Shown in pieces: positions 52,723-61,428 of a stretch of DNA of 64,000 nt. Below the pieces are notes generated by a model. It ran no database searches. It was given only the letters and a program-made list of their open reading frames with translations, and was not told where the DNA came from. Positions within the stretch are counted from its first letter, which is position 1, and each line of letters begins with the position of its first letter. The position numbers were made by a program, and so were the translations under genes. The stretch lies in contig NZ_RAPK01000006.1 of NCBI RefSeq assembly GCF_003610495.1, positions 430,839 to 494,838 on the forward strand, given 5' to 3'. Origin of the DNA: Sinobaca qinghaiensis (GTDB lineage: Bacteria; Bacillota; Bacilli; Bacillales; Marinococcaceae).

Positions 52723-53553
52723 TTTGTTCACATCTATTTTCAAGCCGATGGAAAGCATCGCTTCCGGCAGGCTTCGGGTAACGCGAAGAGACTTTAACGA
52801 AATACCCATCGTTACAATCTGCCGCGCGAGCTCCGGACGCATGCCGGATAAAATAACGGTAATGCCGAGCAGCTTCAGCGCCTGGTGCAGCTGGAGGATG
52901 CTTCGGGAGACAACATTATCCATTTGATACACGCCGGACAGATCAACAATTAAGTAGGCAAGCCCAAGTTCGCTGCCTTTCTGCATCGTTTTCTCCACTA
53001 AGCGCTGGGCCCGGGACGCATCCAGCGTACCGATCAGCGTCAGGACCGCTGCATCCTCGGTCAGCGGCACAATCGGAACGGACAGCTCCAGAATTTCCTG
53101 GCGCGTCAGCTCCGCCGCTTTTCGGTTGTAGTCCACGTAGGCTCTGGAAAACGTGTAGACCGCCTCATCAATTGCCGTGTTGACGCTTGATTCAATCCCG
53201 CGGTAACAATCAAAGGAGAGCTGCTCCCCGCCGATTTCCTTTTGAATAAATCGAAATACTGCCTCCCGGTAATGTGGAAGAAACTGAAGAGCTTCATCGA
53301 GCGGGAGCTCCTTTTCTGCAGAAAAAGTGCCAATTTCCTTTCCCCACCGGCTGATTTCTTCAAGTGCTTCGTCCCGTTCATATTTAGACATCGCCTGGCC
53401 GACCAGTCCGATAAAGTTGGCACGGATGTTCATTACTTCCTCGCTTTCGAGGCCGTGTCTGGAAAAACGAAGGAATTCGCCGATTTCCCTGGCGATTTGT
53501 TCTCTATGTTGAAAAATACCCTCTCCTAAAGAGGCAATCTGTACAGCGTTCAT
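52720..53553 (-). CDS. RsbR-type stressosome STAS protein
   Basis: The 277-residue protein resembles RsbR paralogues (RsbT co-antagonists). The N-terminal sensory half (1-150) is helical, without recognisable cofactor residues. The C-terminal STAS domain (about 160-270) contains TRQEILELSVPIVPL, the linker signature, then LIGTLDASRAQRLVEKTM, LAYLIVDLSGVYQMDNVVSRSILQL and GITVILSGMRPELARQIV. Stressosomes of RsbR, RsbS and RsbT control sigma-B or c-di-GMP output. In canonical RsbR two Thr residues are phosphorylated by RsbT. Here the segments TLDASRA and VVSRS carry Ser and Asp in comparable places. ATG 53553 is preceded by AAGGAG; GTG 53559 is less likely. The gene stands alone. Confidence 0.88.
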   Translation of the reverse strand: MNAVQIASLGEGIFQHREQIAREIGEFLRFSRHGLESEEVMNIRANFIGLVGQAMSKYERDEALEEISRWGKEIGTFSAEKELPLDEALQFLPHYREAVFRFIQKEIGGEQLSFDCYRGIESSVNTAIDEAVYTFSRAYVDYNRKAAELTRQEILELSVPIVPLTEDAAVLTLIGTLDASRAQRLVEKTMQKGSELGLAYLIVDLSGVYQMDNVVSRSILQLHQALKLLGITVILSGMRPELARQIVTMGISLKSLRVTRSLPEAMLSIGLKIDVNK

Positions 53554-53819
53554 CGTCACATCTCCTTGAGATTTATAAGTAAAGCAGGATGGATCATCCT
53601 CATATGTAAAAATGAGTCATATGTTAATTTTAGCAGAAGCTTTAAAAACAGGCTATTAATTACATCGATTATAAACAAATCAGCATTCAGCTGGATAAAT
53701 AACAGGACTGATTTTTTAAAATCAACAGAAAGCCGATTGAAATAGGCTGTAAAAGGAAATAAGCTGAAGAAGAGGGAAATAACGTTTCTTTTATGACAAA
53801 ATAAAAAAGGTGCCACTAT

Positions 53820-54824
53820 ATGAAAATAACGGTTACGTCCAATGACGTTGCAAAAAGAGCAGGAGTCTCCCAGTCCACGGTGTCCAGAGTGATCAATAAT
53901 TATCCTTATATCCGGGAGGAGACGAGGCAGAAAGTCTTAAAAACGATTGAAGAAATGGGCTTTACTCCCGACGAAGTAGCGAGAAGTCTCAACAAACGGA
54001 AAACAGCGACGATCGGGCTGATCGTCGGGGATATTTCCAATTCCTTTTTTGCAGAGACGGCAAAAATTATTATCAGCGAAGCGAGAAAAAGAGGATTCGA
54101 CGTGATACTCTCAGACACGGACCATGAAAAAGAAAACCTGAAAAAATCGATTGATATGCTGGTAGGCAAGCGCGTGGAAGGCATCATTATCGGCTCGGTG
54201 GAAAGAACCGAGGAAGAAGTGGAACGGCTGTATCATTCCCAGACCCCGGTAGTGCTGTATAATACGCGGACGGATGAAAGCCCGTGCGATTACTTTGTGC
54301 TTGATAATGAAAAAGGTGCCAGAATAGCAATGAATTATCTGTTTCAAAAACAGCACCAGCGGATTGGATTTGTGTCCCCGTCTGCTAAATATTCCACCCT
54401 TCATGAAAGAATGGAAGGCTACAGGCAGGCTCTCCTGGAAAAGGGAATACCATACGACCCGGAGCTTGTGTACAACCAGCCTCTGGAAGCAGAAGAAATA
54501 AAAAAATACTTAACATCGATATTATCGATGCCCGACCCTGTTACGGCTGTATTTGCCGCTTCGGACCAGATTGCGGTAACGCTTTTGGAGCATTGTAAAC
54601 GAATGAATATCAGCGTTCCGGAAGAGCTGGCCGTTATTGGTTTTGACGATATTCATTTATCCTCCAATCCTTTTATCGACCTCACGACCGTTTCGCAGAA
54701 GCATCAGGTGATGTCGCTGTCCGCGGTGGAACGGCTGATAGAACTGATCCAGGCAAAAGAAAAAGCACCCCGTCACGTACAGGAAATTATGGAGCCGGAA
54801 CTTATCGAACGAAGCACGACCTAA
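53820..54824 (+). CDS. LacI-family transcriptional regulator of the downstream catabolic cluster
   Basis: The 334-residue regulator has a LacI helix-turn-helix (VTSNDVAKRAGVSQSTVSRVIN, about 4-26) with a hinge helix near ARSLNKRKTATIGLI. A periplasmic-binding-like effector domain (about 62-330) holds NSFFAETAKIIISEARKRGFDV and VIGFDDIHLSSNPFIDLTTV. It should bind the two TTGAATACGTATTCAA palindromes that lie between its stop and the SDR gene, repressing the cluster until an unknown sugar-like effector is present. A GGTG ribosome binding site precedes the ATG. It may also belong to the same transcription unit. Confidence 0.93.
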   Translation: MKITVTSNDVAKRAGVSQSTVSRVINNYPYIREETRQKVLKTIEEMGFTPDEVARSLNKRKTATIGLIVGDISNSFFAETAKIIISEARKRGFDVILSDTDHEKENLKKSIDMLVGKRVEGIIIGSVERTEEEVERLYHSQTPVVLYNTRTDESPCDYFVLDNEKGARIAMNYLFQKQHQRIGFVSPSAKYSTLHERMEGYRQALLEKGIPYDPELVYNQPLEAEEIKKYLTSILSMPDPVTAVFAASDQIAVTLLEHCKRMNISVPEELAVIGFDDIHLSSNPFIDLTTVSQKHQVMSLSAVERLIELIQAKEKAPRHVQEIMEPELIERSTT

Positions 54825-54873
54825 AAAAAAAGTATCAAAAGTAGTTTACAAAAATCAAAAAACTTGTTAACCT

Positions 54874-54970
54874 TTGAATACGTATTCAAGAAGAGTGCGT
54901 ATTCAATCATTTAGGCGGAATTTAACAGGTTCTCATTTTTTTTAATGTATTTTGAATACGTATTCAAAAT
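54874..54970. promoter_or_regulatory. Paired LacI-type operators before the SDR gene
   Basis: TTGAATACGTATTCAA occurs twice, at 54874-54889 and 54952-54967. The second is extended to a perfect 22-base palindrome (54949-54970). The centres are 78 bases apart, suited to DNA looping. A half-site GTATTCAA lies near 54899-54906. The second operator ends one base before the SDR ribosome binding site. The promoter itself is unclear; TTTACA-17-TAACCT near 54845-54873 is a weak option. Confidence 0.85.
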
Positions 54971-54984
54971 AAGGAGGCAGACGT

Positions 54985-55749
54985 ATCAGCAGAGACTTTT
55001 TTTCAGTAGAAGGAAAAACAATCGTAATCACAGGAGCCAACAAAGGACTGGGACTGGCTGTCGCAGAAATGCTTGCTGAAGCAAAGGCTGATGTCGCTTT
55101 AGTCGCCCGCGATGAAGCAGGGCTCAAGGCCGCTGCAGAGAAAATAAAAGCGGACGGCTTTAATGCGGAGTACTTTGCTTTTGATTTAACCAACACAAAT
55201 GAGCTGCCGACTCTTTTTGAAAGTATTTATCAGAAATTTGGAAAAATTGATGTCTTAATTAATAATGCCGGCACGAATATTCCTGTACCGGCAGAGGAAG
55301 TAACAGAAAAGCAGTGGGATCAAATACATGATATTAACTTAAAGAGCGTTTTCTTTGCTTCACAGGCGGCCGGAAAATGGATGATCAAGCAGGGCCGGGG
55401 CAAAATTATTAATATGTCCTCCCAGATGGCCTTTGTCGGCTATTATAAAAGAGCAGCGTACAGCTCGAGCAAAGGCGGCATTACCCAGCTGACCAAATCG
55501 CTCGCGGTCGAGTGGGCGCCGCATCATATTAACGTAAACGCAATTGCGCCTACATTTATTGAAACACCGATGACGGCGAAGATGTTCGAAGATCCGGATT
55601 TCCGCAGGGATGTGCTGGCAAATATCCCGATGGGAAGGCTTGCCCGTGCAGAGGATATATTCGGGGCTGTCATGCTGCTAGCTTCTTCATCATCAGACAT
55701 GATCACCGGCCACACGCTGCGCGTTGATGGCGGCTGGACCGTATGGTAG
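54985..55749 (+). CDS. SDR sugar(-acid) dehydrogenase, KduD/gluconate-5-dehydrogenase-like, apparent ATC start
   Basis: The 254-residue classical SDR fits KduD-type or gluconate 5-dehydrogenases in length and sequence. It has the NAD motif TGANKGLG (about 17-24), NNAGTN, catalytic Ser in INMSSQMAF, YSSSKGG and the C-terminal VDGGWTVW. The first ATG (55069) lies after the NAD motif and has no ribosome binding site. AAGGAGG (54971-54977) is seven bases before ATC 54985, which opens the frame SRDFFSVEGKTIVITG, exactly where MSRDFFS would be expected. Either ATC is a non-canonical start, or a base change has damaged the gene or the read. It is the first structural gene under the LacI operators. 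Confidence 0.85.
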   Translation: MSRDFFSVEGKTIVITGANKGLGLAVAEMLAEAKADVALVARDEAGLKAAAEKIKADGFNAEYFAFDLTNTNELPTLFESIYQKFGKIDVLINNAGTNIPVPAEEVTEKQWDQIHDINLKSVFFASQAAGKWMIKQGRGKIINMSSQMAFVGYYKRAAYSSSKGGITQLTKSLAVEWAPHHINVNAIAPTFIETPMTAKMFEDPDFRRDVLANIPMGRLARAEDIFGAVMLLASSSSDMITGHTLRVDGGWTVW

Positions 55750-55785
55750 AACAAAAAATCCAAACAACCAATCAGGAGGAATAGT

Positions 55786-56391
55786 ATGAGTGAAAAGTCA
55801 GTAAAAACATTAAATGAACAAATGAAAGACAGAATCATCCGATTTAAGGATTTAAAAGCAAAAGGAATTCCACTGATGTTTATCGACAGCATTATTCCCG
55901 GCCATCAGCGCATTAACTACGCGCTTATCGGTGATACGGCAAGCGAAAACCCTGAGTATAAGCCGATGATCACAGAACCGCACGGTTTTCAGATCGGAAT
56001 GGTGAAAGCGCTACCAGGTAACGGCCCCGCTTTTCATACCCATGATTACATTGAAACATTCGTACCGTTAAGCGGAAAGTGGAGATTCTACTGGGGAGAG
56101 GGCCCGGATCAAATTGACGGCGAAGAAATTATCGGCGAGTGGGATCTAATAACGCTGCCGCCCGGCTTGTACAGAGGACTTGAAAACGTCGGTGAAGAAG
56201 AAGCCTGGCTGTTCGCCGTGCTCGAGCAGCACGAAGTGTTTGAAGGCAAGGATCCATACTGGGCTCCGGAAGTCGTGAGAAAAGCGGCGGAATACGGCTT
56301 TGATGCGGACGATAAAGGAAAAATGATCGCTCCCGATAATTTTAAACAGCTGGAAAAGGAAATGGCCGAGAAATTAAAAATGGGTGAGTAA
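55786..56391 (+). CDS. Cupin-domain protein
   Basis: The 201-residue protein has one cupin barrel at about 65-150. The first cupin motif reads GNGPAFHTHDYIETFVPLSG, with His, His and Glu as metal ligands. The second lies around DLITLPPGLYRGLENVGEE and lacks the usual His of that motif, as in some isomerases. The C-terminal 50 residues are helical. It could be an isomerase, dioxygenase or sensor; the substrate is unknown. An AGGAGG ribosome binding site precedes the start, 36 bases after the SDR gene, and it is collinear with the next genes. Confidence 0.85.
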   Translation: MSEKSVKTLNEQMKDRIIRFKDLKAKGIPLMFIDSIIPGHQRINYALIGDTASENPEYKPMITEPHGFQIGMVKALPGNGPAFHTHDYIETFVPLSGKWRFYWGEGPDQIDGEEIIGEWDLITLPPGLYRGLENVGEEEAWLFAVLEQHEVFEGKDPYWAPEVVRKAAEYGFDADDKGKMIAPDNFKQLEKEMAEKLKMGE

Positions 56392-56464
56392 ACCACCGAT
56401 AAAGGCAGAATACACATGATACAGAATCAGCCCAGGCAGCATAAATAAGAAGGAGGAAGTCAAG

Positions 56465-57748
56465 ATGGAAAGCAAAAACACAGAAAAAGCCGCTAAAAAG
56501 CAGGAAAACACAGAGGTGGAAAAACCCAACGGCCGCCCGGCTCCGGCTTCAGCTTCAGCTTCAGCAGAAGAACCAAGGTGGGCCGTGAAAAACACTTTTC
56601 CCGCCAATATCGTTCATTATGCCGACAGCAATGACGTGAATGCAATGGACAGCCGCGATGACGATGATTACATGAACCACATAGCAAAAGAAGACGTGAA
56701 AAAACAGTCGATGAAAGGCTTCGGCGATTACAATAACATCATCGATTATATCGTGAAAATCACATGGCAGATATGGAACGAAAAAGATATCGGCATGATC
56801 TATGATACTTACAGCTACGGCGTGCAGATTCACCGTGGCAGCGTAAACAGCCACGGAGTCAACGAAGTAATCTCCGGTACGATGCAGACGCTGCAGGCAT
56901 TCCCGGACAGATCAGGCGTAGGCTACAGCATTCTCTGGTCCGGCAACGACGAGGACGGTTTCTTTACTTCCCACCGTGGCAGATCAATTGCTACCAACAT
57001 GGGTGATACTCTGTACGGCCCGGCTACCGGTAAAAGAGTTGTCTTCCGCACTGTGGCAGACTGCTTGATTCATGAAAATAAAATCTACGAAGAGTGGCTC
57101 GTCATGGACACGTACCATCTTGTACAGCAGCTGGGCTTTGATCCGGTCGAAGTGGCAAAGCGCACGGCTAAACAGACAAGTAAGCTGGCGCCGTCGATGT
57201 CCTTTAACTTAACCCAGACGGCTGAAGAAGGGATGCCGCCAAAGGAATATATACCAAAGTCTTCCTCATTTGAAATCGGCGACTTTATGCTGGAAATGAT
57301 TAATAAAGTCTGGGAACGCCGCTCGTTCAATCAAGTAAAAACTTTTTATGAAAAAAATGCGGTCATGCATTACGTCTGCAACAAGGATATGGCGGGACAC
57401 AGTGAAATTCAGGGCACCCTGCTGAACCTGTTTGCTTCCATTCCAAATGGAAAAGTACTCATCGACCGGGTGACGTGCAACAAAAAAGGATCCGACGACG
57501 ATTGGGATGTAGCAGTCCGGTGGAGAATTCAGGGTCTGCACAGCGGCATCGGCTATTTCGGCTATCCGAGCGGAAAAGCAATAGAGATTAACGGCATTAA
57601 CCATTACAAAGTCCGCAATCAGAAGATCCAGGAGGAATGGTTCCTGTTTGACGGTCTGGAAGTGCTCCGCCAGGTGTATACCGACCATAAAGATGACAAT
57701 GACGGAGACTTCTCGTTCGAGGATGGAAACTTTACGGGCGTTTCTTAA
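56465..57748 (+). CDS. Tandem SnoaL/NTF2-like protein
   Basis: The 427-residue protein holds two SnoaL-like (NTF2-fold) domains in tandem. The first, about 90-225, reads IIDYIVKITWQIWNEKDIGMIYDTYSYGVQIHRGS up to ENKIYEEWLVMDTYHLVQQLGFDP. The second, about 265-410, reads FMLEMINKVWERRSFNQVKTFYEKNAVMHY up to NQKIQEEWFLFDGLEVLRQVY (each described for its WxxKD/EEWxxxD pattern). The N-terminal 80 residues are charged and carry a short Ala-Ser repeat. SnoaL folds serve as cyclases, isomerases or hydrolases on small substrates. A two-domain fusion in a sugar-type catabolic cluster is unusual. GGAGG precedes the start. The substrate is not evident. Confidence 0.85.
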   Translation: MESKNTEKAAKKQENTEVEKPNGRPAPASASASAEEPRWAVKNTFPANIVHYADSNDVNAMDSRDDDDYMNHIAKEDVKKQSMKGFGDYNNIIDYIVKITWQIWNEKDIGMIYDTYSYGVQIHRGSVNSHGVNEVISGTMQTLQAFPDRSGVGYSILWSGNDEDGFFTSHRGRSIATNMGDTLYGPATGKRVVFRTVADCLIHENKIYEEWLVMDTYHLVQQLGFDPVEVAKRTAKQTSKLAPSMSFNLTQTAEEGMPPKEYIPKSSSFEIGDFMLEMINKVWERRSFNQVKTFYEKNAVMHYVCNKDMAGHSEIQGTLLNLFASIPNGKVLIDRVTCNKKGSDDDWDVAVRWRIQGLHSGIGYFGYPSGKAIEINGINHYKVRNQKIQEEWFLFDGLEVLRQVYTDHKDDNDGDFSFEDGNFTGVS

Positions 57749-57769
57749 TGAAAAAAGAGGTGGACGGGC

Positions 57770-59110
57770 ATGCGTTCAATTGCAGAACTAAAAAGAGGCT
57801 ACGCAGCAAAACAATTTACTCCCTCTGAAATCGTCGAAGAATGCCTGCAGAAAATTCATAAAGCAGATGAGTCGCTTTGTTCCTTTATTACCGTCGCAGA
57901 AGAGGAAGCGCGTCAGCAGGCGCTGGCTGCAGAAACCCGCCTGAAAGCAGGCCGCAACAGGCCGCTGGAGGGAGTTCCCATCACCTACAAAGACATTATT
58001 AACACAAAAAACATCCGTACAACCAATGGAGCCTGGATCGACAGGCACCAGGTGCCGGCAGAAGATGCCGCGGTGGTGCACGATCTCCGTCAAAACGGGG
58101 CCATCACGCTGGGAAAAGCCAACCTGCATGAATACGCATTTGGCGTTACCTCGCGGAACCCTTTTTACGGAAACGTGAAAAACCCCTGGAACGAGCAGTA
58201 TATGGCAGGCGGATCAAGCGGCGGATCGGCCGCCGCGGTGGCCGCAGGCTTCGGCTCTGGATCGATCGCAACCGATACGGCAGGCTCCATTCGAATGCCT
58301 GCCTCGTGCTGCGGGGTTACCGGGCTGAAACCAACCTACGGATCCATCCGCACGAACGGGGTTTTCCCGTTGTCGTGGTCTCTGGATCACGTCGGCCCAA
58401 TTGGGGCTACGGTGGAGGATACGGCTCTTTTGTACGAGCATATGGGAGGAACAGCCGGATTATTTCCGGCCGGGGGGAAAATAAAAATAGGTGTTCCGAC
58501 TGGTTTTTTTAATGAACGTGTTGATGAAGAGGTAAGCCGCACATATAAACAGGTTCTCCGTAACCTGGAAACAGAGAATATAGAATTAATCGAAGTGGAC
58601 GTTGATTTTTTGAAAGAAGCGACGGCCGTTTCCAGAATGATAGCCGCTCCGGAAGTAACATACATTCATGAATACCGGGCCGATCTCAAAGACTACGGAG
58701 AGAACATTGCTCCTGTTTTTGAGAAAAGCCGGAGCTTCTCTGCGCTCGACTACGTAACGGCGCTGCAGACAAGAAACATAATGAAAGAAAAGCTCTCTCA
58801 GTTATTTAGAACGATTGATGTGCTGATTACGCCAACGCTTCCCGTCACTCCGCCTTTACTGCATGACCAGATACTTGCCGGCGGAGAAAGTATTGATGAT
58901 GCGATGATCCGTTACACATGCCCATTCAGCTTGACCGGCCATCCGGCGCTTACGATGCCGGGAGGTCTTACTGAAAATAATATGCCAATAGGCATCCAGC
59001 TCATTTCCGGCTGGCTGCGGGAAGACATTCTTTTACAAACGGCGTTACTGTATGAAGCGCGTTTTCTGGATTCTTTTTACGAGGAAAGAAATCGACGCTG
59101 TACAGTGTAG
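57770..59110 (+). CDS. Amidase-signature family hydrolase
   Basis: The 446-residue protein belongs to the amidase signature family (GatA, FAAH and allophanate hydrolase relatives). The Ser-cisSer-Lys triad is visible: Lys74 in PITYKDI, Ser149/Ser150 in AGGSSGGSAAA, and Ser173 in DTAGSIRMPAS. It should hydrolyse a carboxamide to acid and ammonia in the cytoplasm. It is not GatA of the tRNA amidotransferase, since gatB and gatC are absent and the context is catabolic. It follows the SnoaL gene by 21 bases with GAGGTGG. An amide-bearing substrate, such as an N-acyl or uronamide sugar derivative, is an inference from this gene. Confidence 0.9.
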   Translation: MRSIAELKRGYAAKQFTPSEIVEECLQKIHKADESLCSFITVAEEEARQQALAAETRLKAGRNRPLEGVPITYKDIINTKNIRTTNGAWIDRHQVPAEDAAVVHDLRQNGAITLGKANLHEYAFGVTSRNPFYGNVKNPWNEQYMAGGSSGGSAAAVAAGFGSGSIATDTAGSIRMPASCCGVTGLKPTYGSIRTNGVFPLSWSLDHVGPIGATVEDTALLYEHMGGTAGLFPAGGKIKIGVPTGFFNERVDEEVSRTYKQVLRNLETENIELIEVDVDFLKEATAVSRMIAAPEVTYIHEYRADLKDYGENIAPVFEKSRSFSALDYVTALQTRNIMKEKLSQLFRTIDVLITPTLPVTPPLLHDQILAGGESIDDAMIRYTCPFSLTGHPALTMPGGLTENNMPIGIQLISGWLREDILLQTALLYEARFLDSFYEERNRRCTV

Positions 59111-59171
59111 GGATATTCCCTGCAGTCGGAATAGTACGAATGTTTAAAAAAATAGTTTATGAGGAGGAAAC

Positions 59172-60506
59172 ATGTTGAAAAAATCTTCAGCAGTATTTTT
59201 TACCGGCGCAGTCGTTTCTTCATTGGTCCTGAGTGCATGCGGCAATGATTCAAGTTCAGAGGATTTAGAAGGCGAAAGCATTACGGTCGCCCTGTCGGAA
59301 GGCGACATTGGCCAATTTAACGCCTGGCAGGCAAGAAGCGAGGAATTTACGGAAGAAACGGGCATCGAGGTGGAATTCACCGAAGTTCCGTACAACAACC
59401 TGCTGGACCGGATTACAACAGAAGGAATTTCAGGGCAGGGCACCTTTGACCTGGTCACGCATCTGGACGTTATGGGGCCTTCCAGCCGCCAGTTCTTCGA
59501 GCCGCTGGATGACTACGCCGCAGAAGATGATTACAATTTTGACCGTTTCCCGGAATCAACGCTTGATTTATCCACGTATGAAGGAGAAATATACAGCCTT
59601 CCGGTTAGAGCCAACGCCCAGCTGATGTTTTACCGCAAAGACGTGTTCGAAGATTTAGGCATTGATCCTCCGGAAACATGGGAAGAGCTCGAGCAGGCGG
59701 GAGAAACGATTACGGAAGAAACCGACATGGCCGGCATTGCGCCTTACTACCAAGCAGGAAACAACGGCCAGAATTTATACATGTGGACCTCTTATTTATG
59801 GAGTAACGGGGCGGATATTCTCGATGACGAAATGAAGCCTGTCTTTAATTCCGAAGAAGGCATCGAAGCCACCCAGCGCTATATCGACCTGCTGGTGGAA
59901 GACGAAATTGCGACGGCAGGCTCCGTTTCGTTTGGAGAGCAGGAAGCAAGAACAAACTTTAAACAGAGCAATTCCGCGATGTGGATCGGCTGGTGGTGGG
60001 TCTACTCAGACTTTAACTTCAGCGATTCCTCCGATGAAGAAGTTCTCGGAAATGTAGGATTCACGACGGTTCCCGGCTGGGAAGGCAAAGAAAGCGTGTC
60101 GAACATTTCCACGTTCCCGCTCGCTATGATGAAAGACTCCGAAAACAAGGAAGCCGCCTGGGAATTTATGAAGTGGCTGAGCGAACCTGAATTTGAAAAA
60201 GAAGTCGTGCTGGATGCCTTAAACGGCGATTCACCGTCCAATCAGTTTTCCACCGATATTTCACAGACCGCCAACCTGAATGACGAGGAGCTCAACGAAG
60301 CAGGAGACGACCTGTTTACGACCGGCGGAGAATCATTTGAAAACGCCCAGACGCTTCCTAAATTCGAAAACTGGCCGGAAGTGTCAGATATTATAAGCAA
60401 TGCCATTTCCAACATGGCGACCGGTGAATCAGTGGAAGATAACCTTAACCAGGCAGCAGAAGACGTAGAGCAGCTGCTCGAAGAAGAGGGCTACTACGAC
60501 GAATAA
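59172..60506 (+). CDS. ABC importer solute-binding lipoprotein (carbohydrate type)
   Basis: The 444-residue protein is a family 1 extracellular solute-binding protein. A lipoprotein signal ends with VLSAC (Cys22) and an acidic linker. The two-lobed domain contains FTEETGIEVEFTEVPYNNLLDRI, GTFDLVTHLDVMG, YSLPVRANAQLMFYRKDVFEDLGIDPPETWEEL and AMWIGWWWVYSD, a typical sugar-binding protein pattern with aromatic residues in the pocket. It delivers its ligand to the two permeases that follow. The ligand is unknown but is likely a sugar or sugar derivative. A GAGGAGG ribosome binding site is present. Confidence 0.93.
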   Translation: MLKKSSAVFFTGAVVSSLVLSACGNDSSSEDLEGESITVALSEGDIGQFNAWQARSEEFTEETGIEVEFTEVPYNNLLDRITTEGISGQGTFDLVTHLDVMGPSSRQFFEPLDDYAAEDDYNFDRFPESTLDLSTYEGEIYSLPVRANAQLMFYRKDVFEDLGIDPPETWEELEQAGETITEETDMAGIAPYYQAGNNGQNLYMWTSYLWSNGADILDDEMKPVFNSEEGIEATQRYIDLLVEDEIATAGSVSFGEQEARTNFKQSNSAMWIGWWWVYSDFNFSDSSDEEVLGNVGFTTVPGWEGKESVSNISTFPLAMMKDSENKEAAWEFMKWLSEPEFEKEVVLDALNGDSPSNQFSTDISQTANLNDEELNEAGDDLFTTGGESFENAQTLPKFENWPEVSDIISNAISNMATGESVEDNLNQAAEDVEQLLEEEGYYDE

Positions 60507-60549
60507 ACACAGCATGCAACTACGTGAATAGTATAAAGGAGGTAAAGGG

Positions 60550-61428
60550 GTGACTAATAAATATTTCAAGTACCTGCTGCTCGCGCCGGCTTTTTTAATA
60601 CTTGGAACCATCACGATATATCCGTTGATCCGCTCCTTCTGGATCAGCCTGCACGAATGGAATTTAACCGATTCCCTCGACATCGGAGAATTTGTCGGCA
60701 TTGATAATTATCTGCAGGCCATGGGGGACAGTGGCTTTTGGAACAGCGTGACCGTCACGCTCGTGTTCACGTTGGCTACCGTATTTATTACGATAGCCAG
60801 TGCGATAGCCGTCGGAATTCTTTTGAGTAAGGAAAAGCCTTATATTTCCTTTCTCCGGGCTATCTTGATTATTCCGTTTGCTTTAAGTCCGGCACTTGTA
60901 GGATATTCCTGGAGATTTATGTTAAACCCGGACTACGGTTTATTTGATCGGATTATCGGGTTTCTCATCCCACCATTATCTGGTGTGGTTATGCTGGGGA
61001 CACCTACGACGGCGCTTGCGGCACTGGTTTCCGTGGCCGTCTGGATCTGGCTGCCGTTTATCAGCCTGATGTTTATCAGCGGGCTGATGGGGCTTCCTAA
61101 TGAAGTCTATGAAGCCGCTAAAATTGACGGTGCCTCTAATATGCAGATTTTGTTTAAAATAACCCTGCCTATGCTTCAGCCGATCATCCTCATTGCTTCT
61201 ATCTTAATGACGATGTTTTCGTTAAAGCAGTTTGACCCCATCGTCACGATGACGAGCGGGGGACCCGGCAATTCGACAGAAGTGCTCAACTTCCTTATTT
61301 ACAGCACCTCTTTCAGGTACTTTGATATGGGATATGGAGCAGCTCTTGGTTACATCTTAGCCATTATGACCATTGGTTTCGTGCTTATTTACATGAGGCG
61401 TCTGGTAAAAGGAGGCGAATGGAATTAA
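60550..61428 (+). CDS. ABC sugar importer permease (MalF type)
   Basis: The 292-residue protein has six membrane helices. It carries the ABC permease EAA loop NEVYEAAKIDGASNMQILFKITLPML (about 193-218), which contacts the ATPase. The N-terminus reads LLLAPAFLILGTITIYPLIRSFWISL, standard for MalF-like permeases. The GTG start is supported by GGAGG. No ATPase gene follows in the window, so a shared MsmX-type ATPase encoded elsewhere probably powers it, as is common in Bacillus. It overlaps the next permease gene by 10 bases. Confidence 0.93.
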   Translation: MTNKYFKYLLLAPAFLILGTITIYPLIRSFWISLHEWNLTDSLDIGEFVGIDNYLQAMGDSGFWNSVTVTLVFTLATVFITIASAIAVGILLSKEKPYISFLRAILIIPFALSPALVGYSWRFMLNPDYGLFDRIIGFLIPPLSGVVMLGTPTTALAALVSVAVWIWLPFISLMFISGLMGLPNEVYEAAKIDGASNMQILFKITLPMLQPIILIASILMTMFSLKQFDPIVTMTSGGPGNSTEVLNFLIYSTSFRYFDMGYGAALGYILAIMTIGFVLIYMRRLVKGGEWN

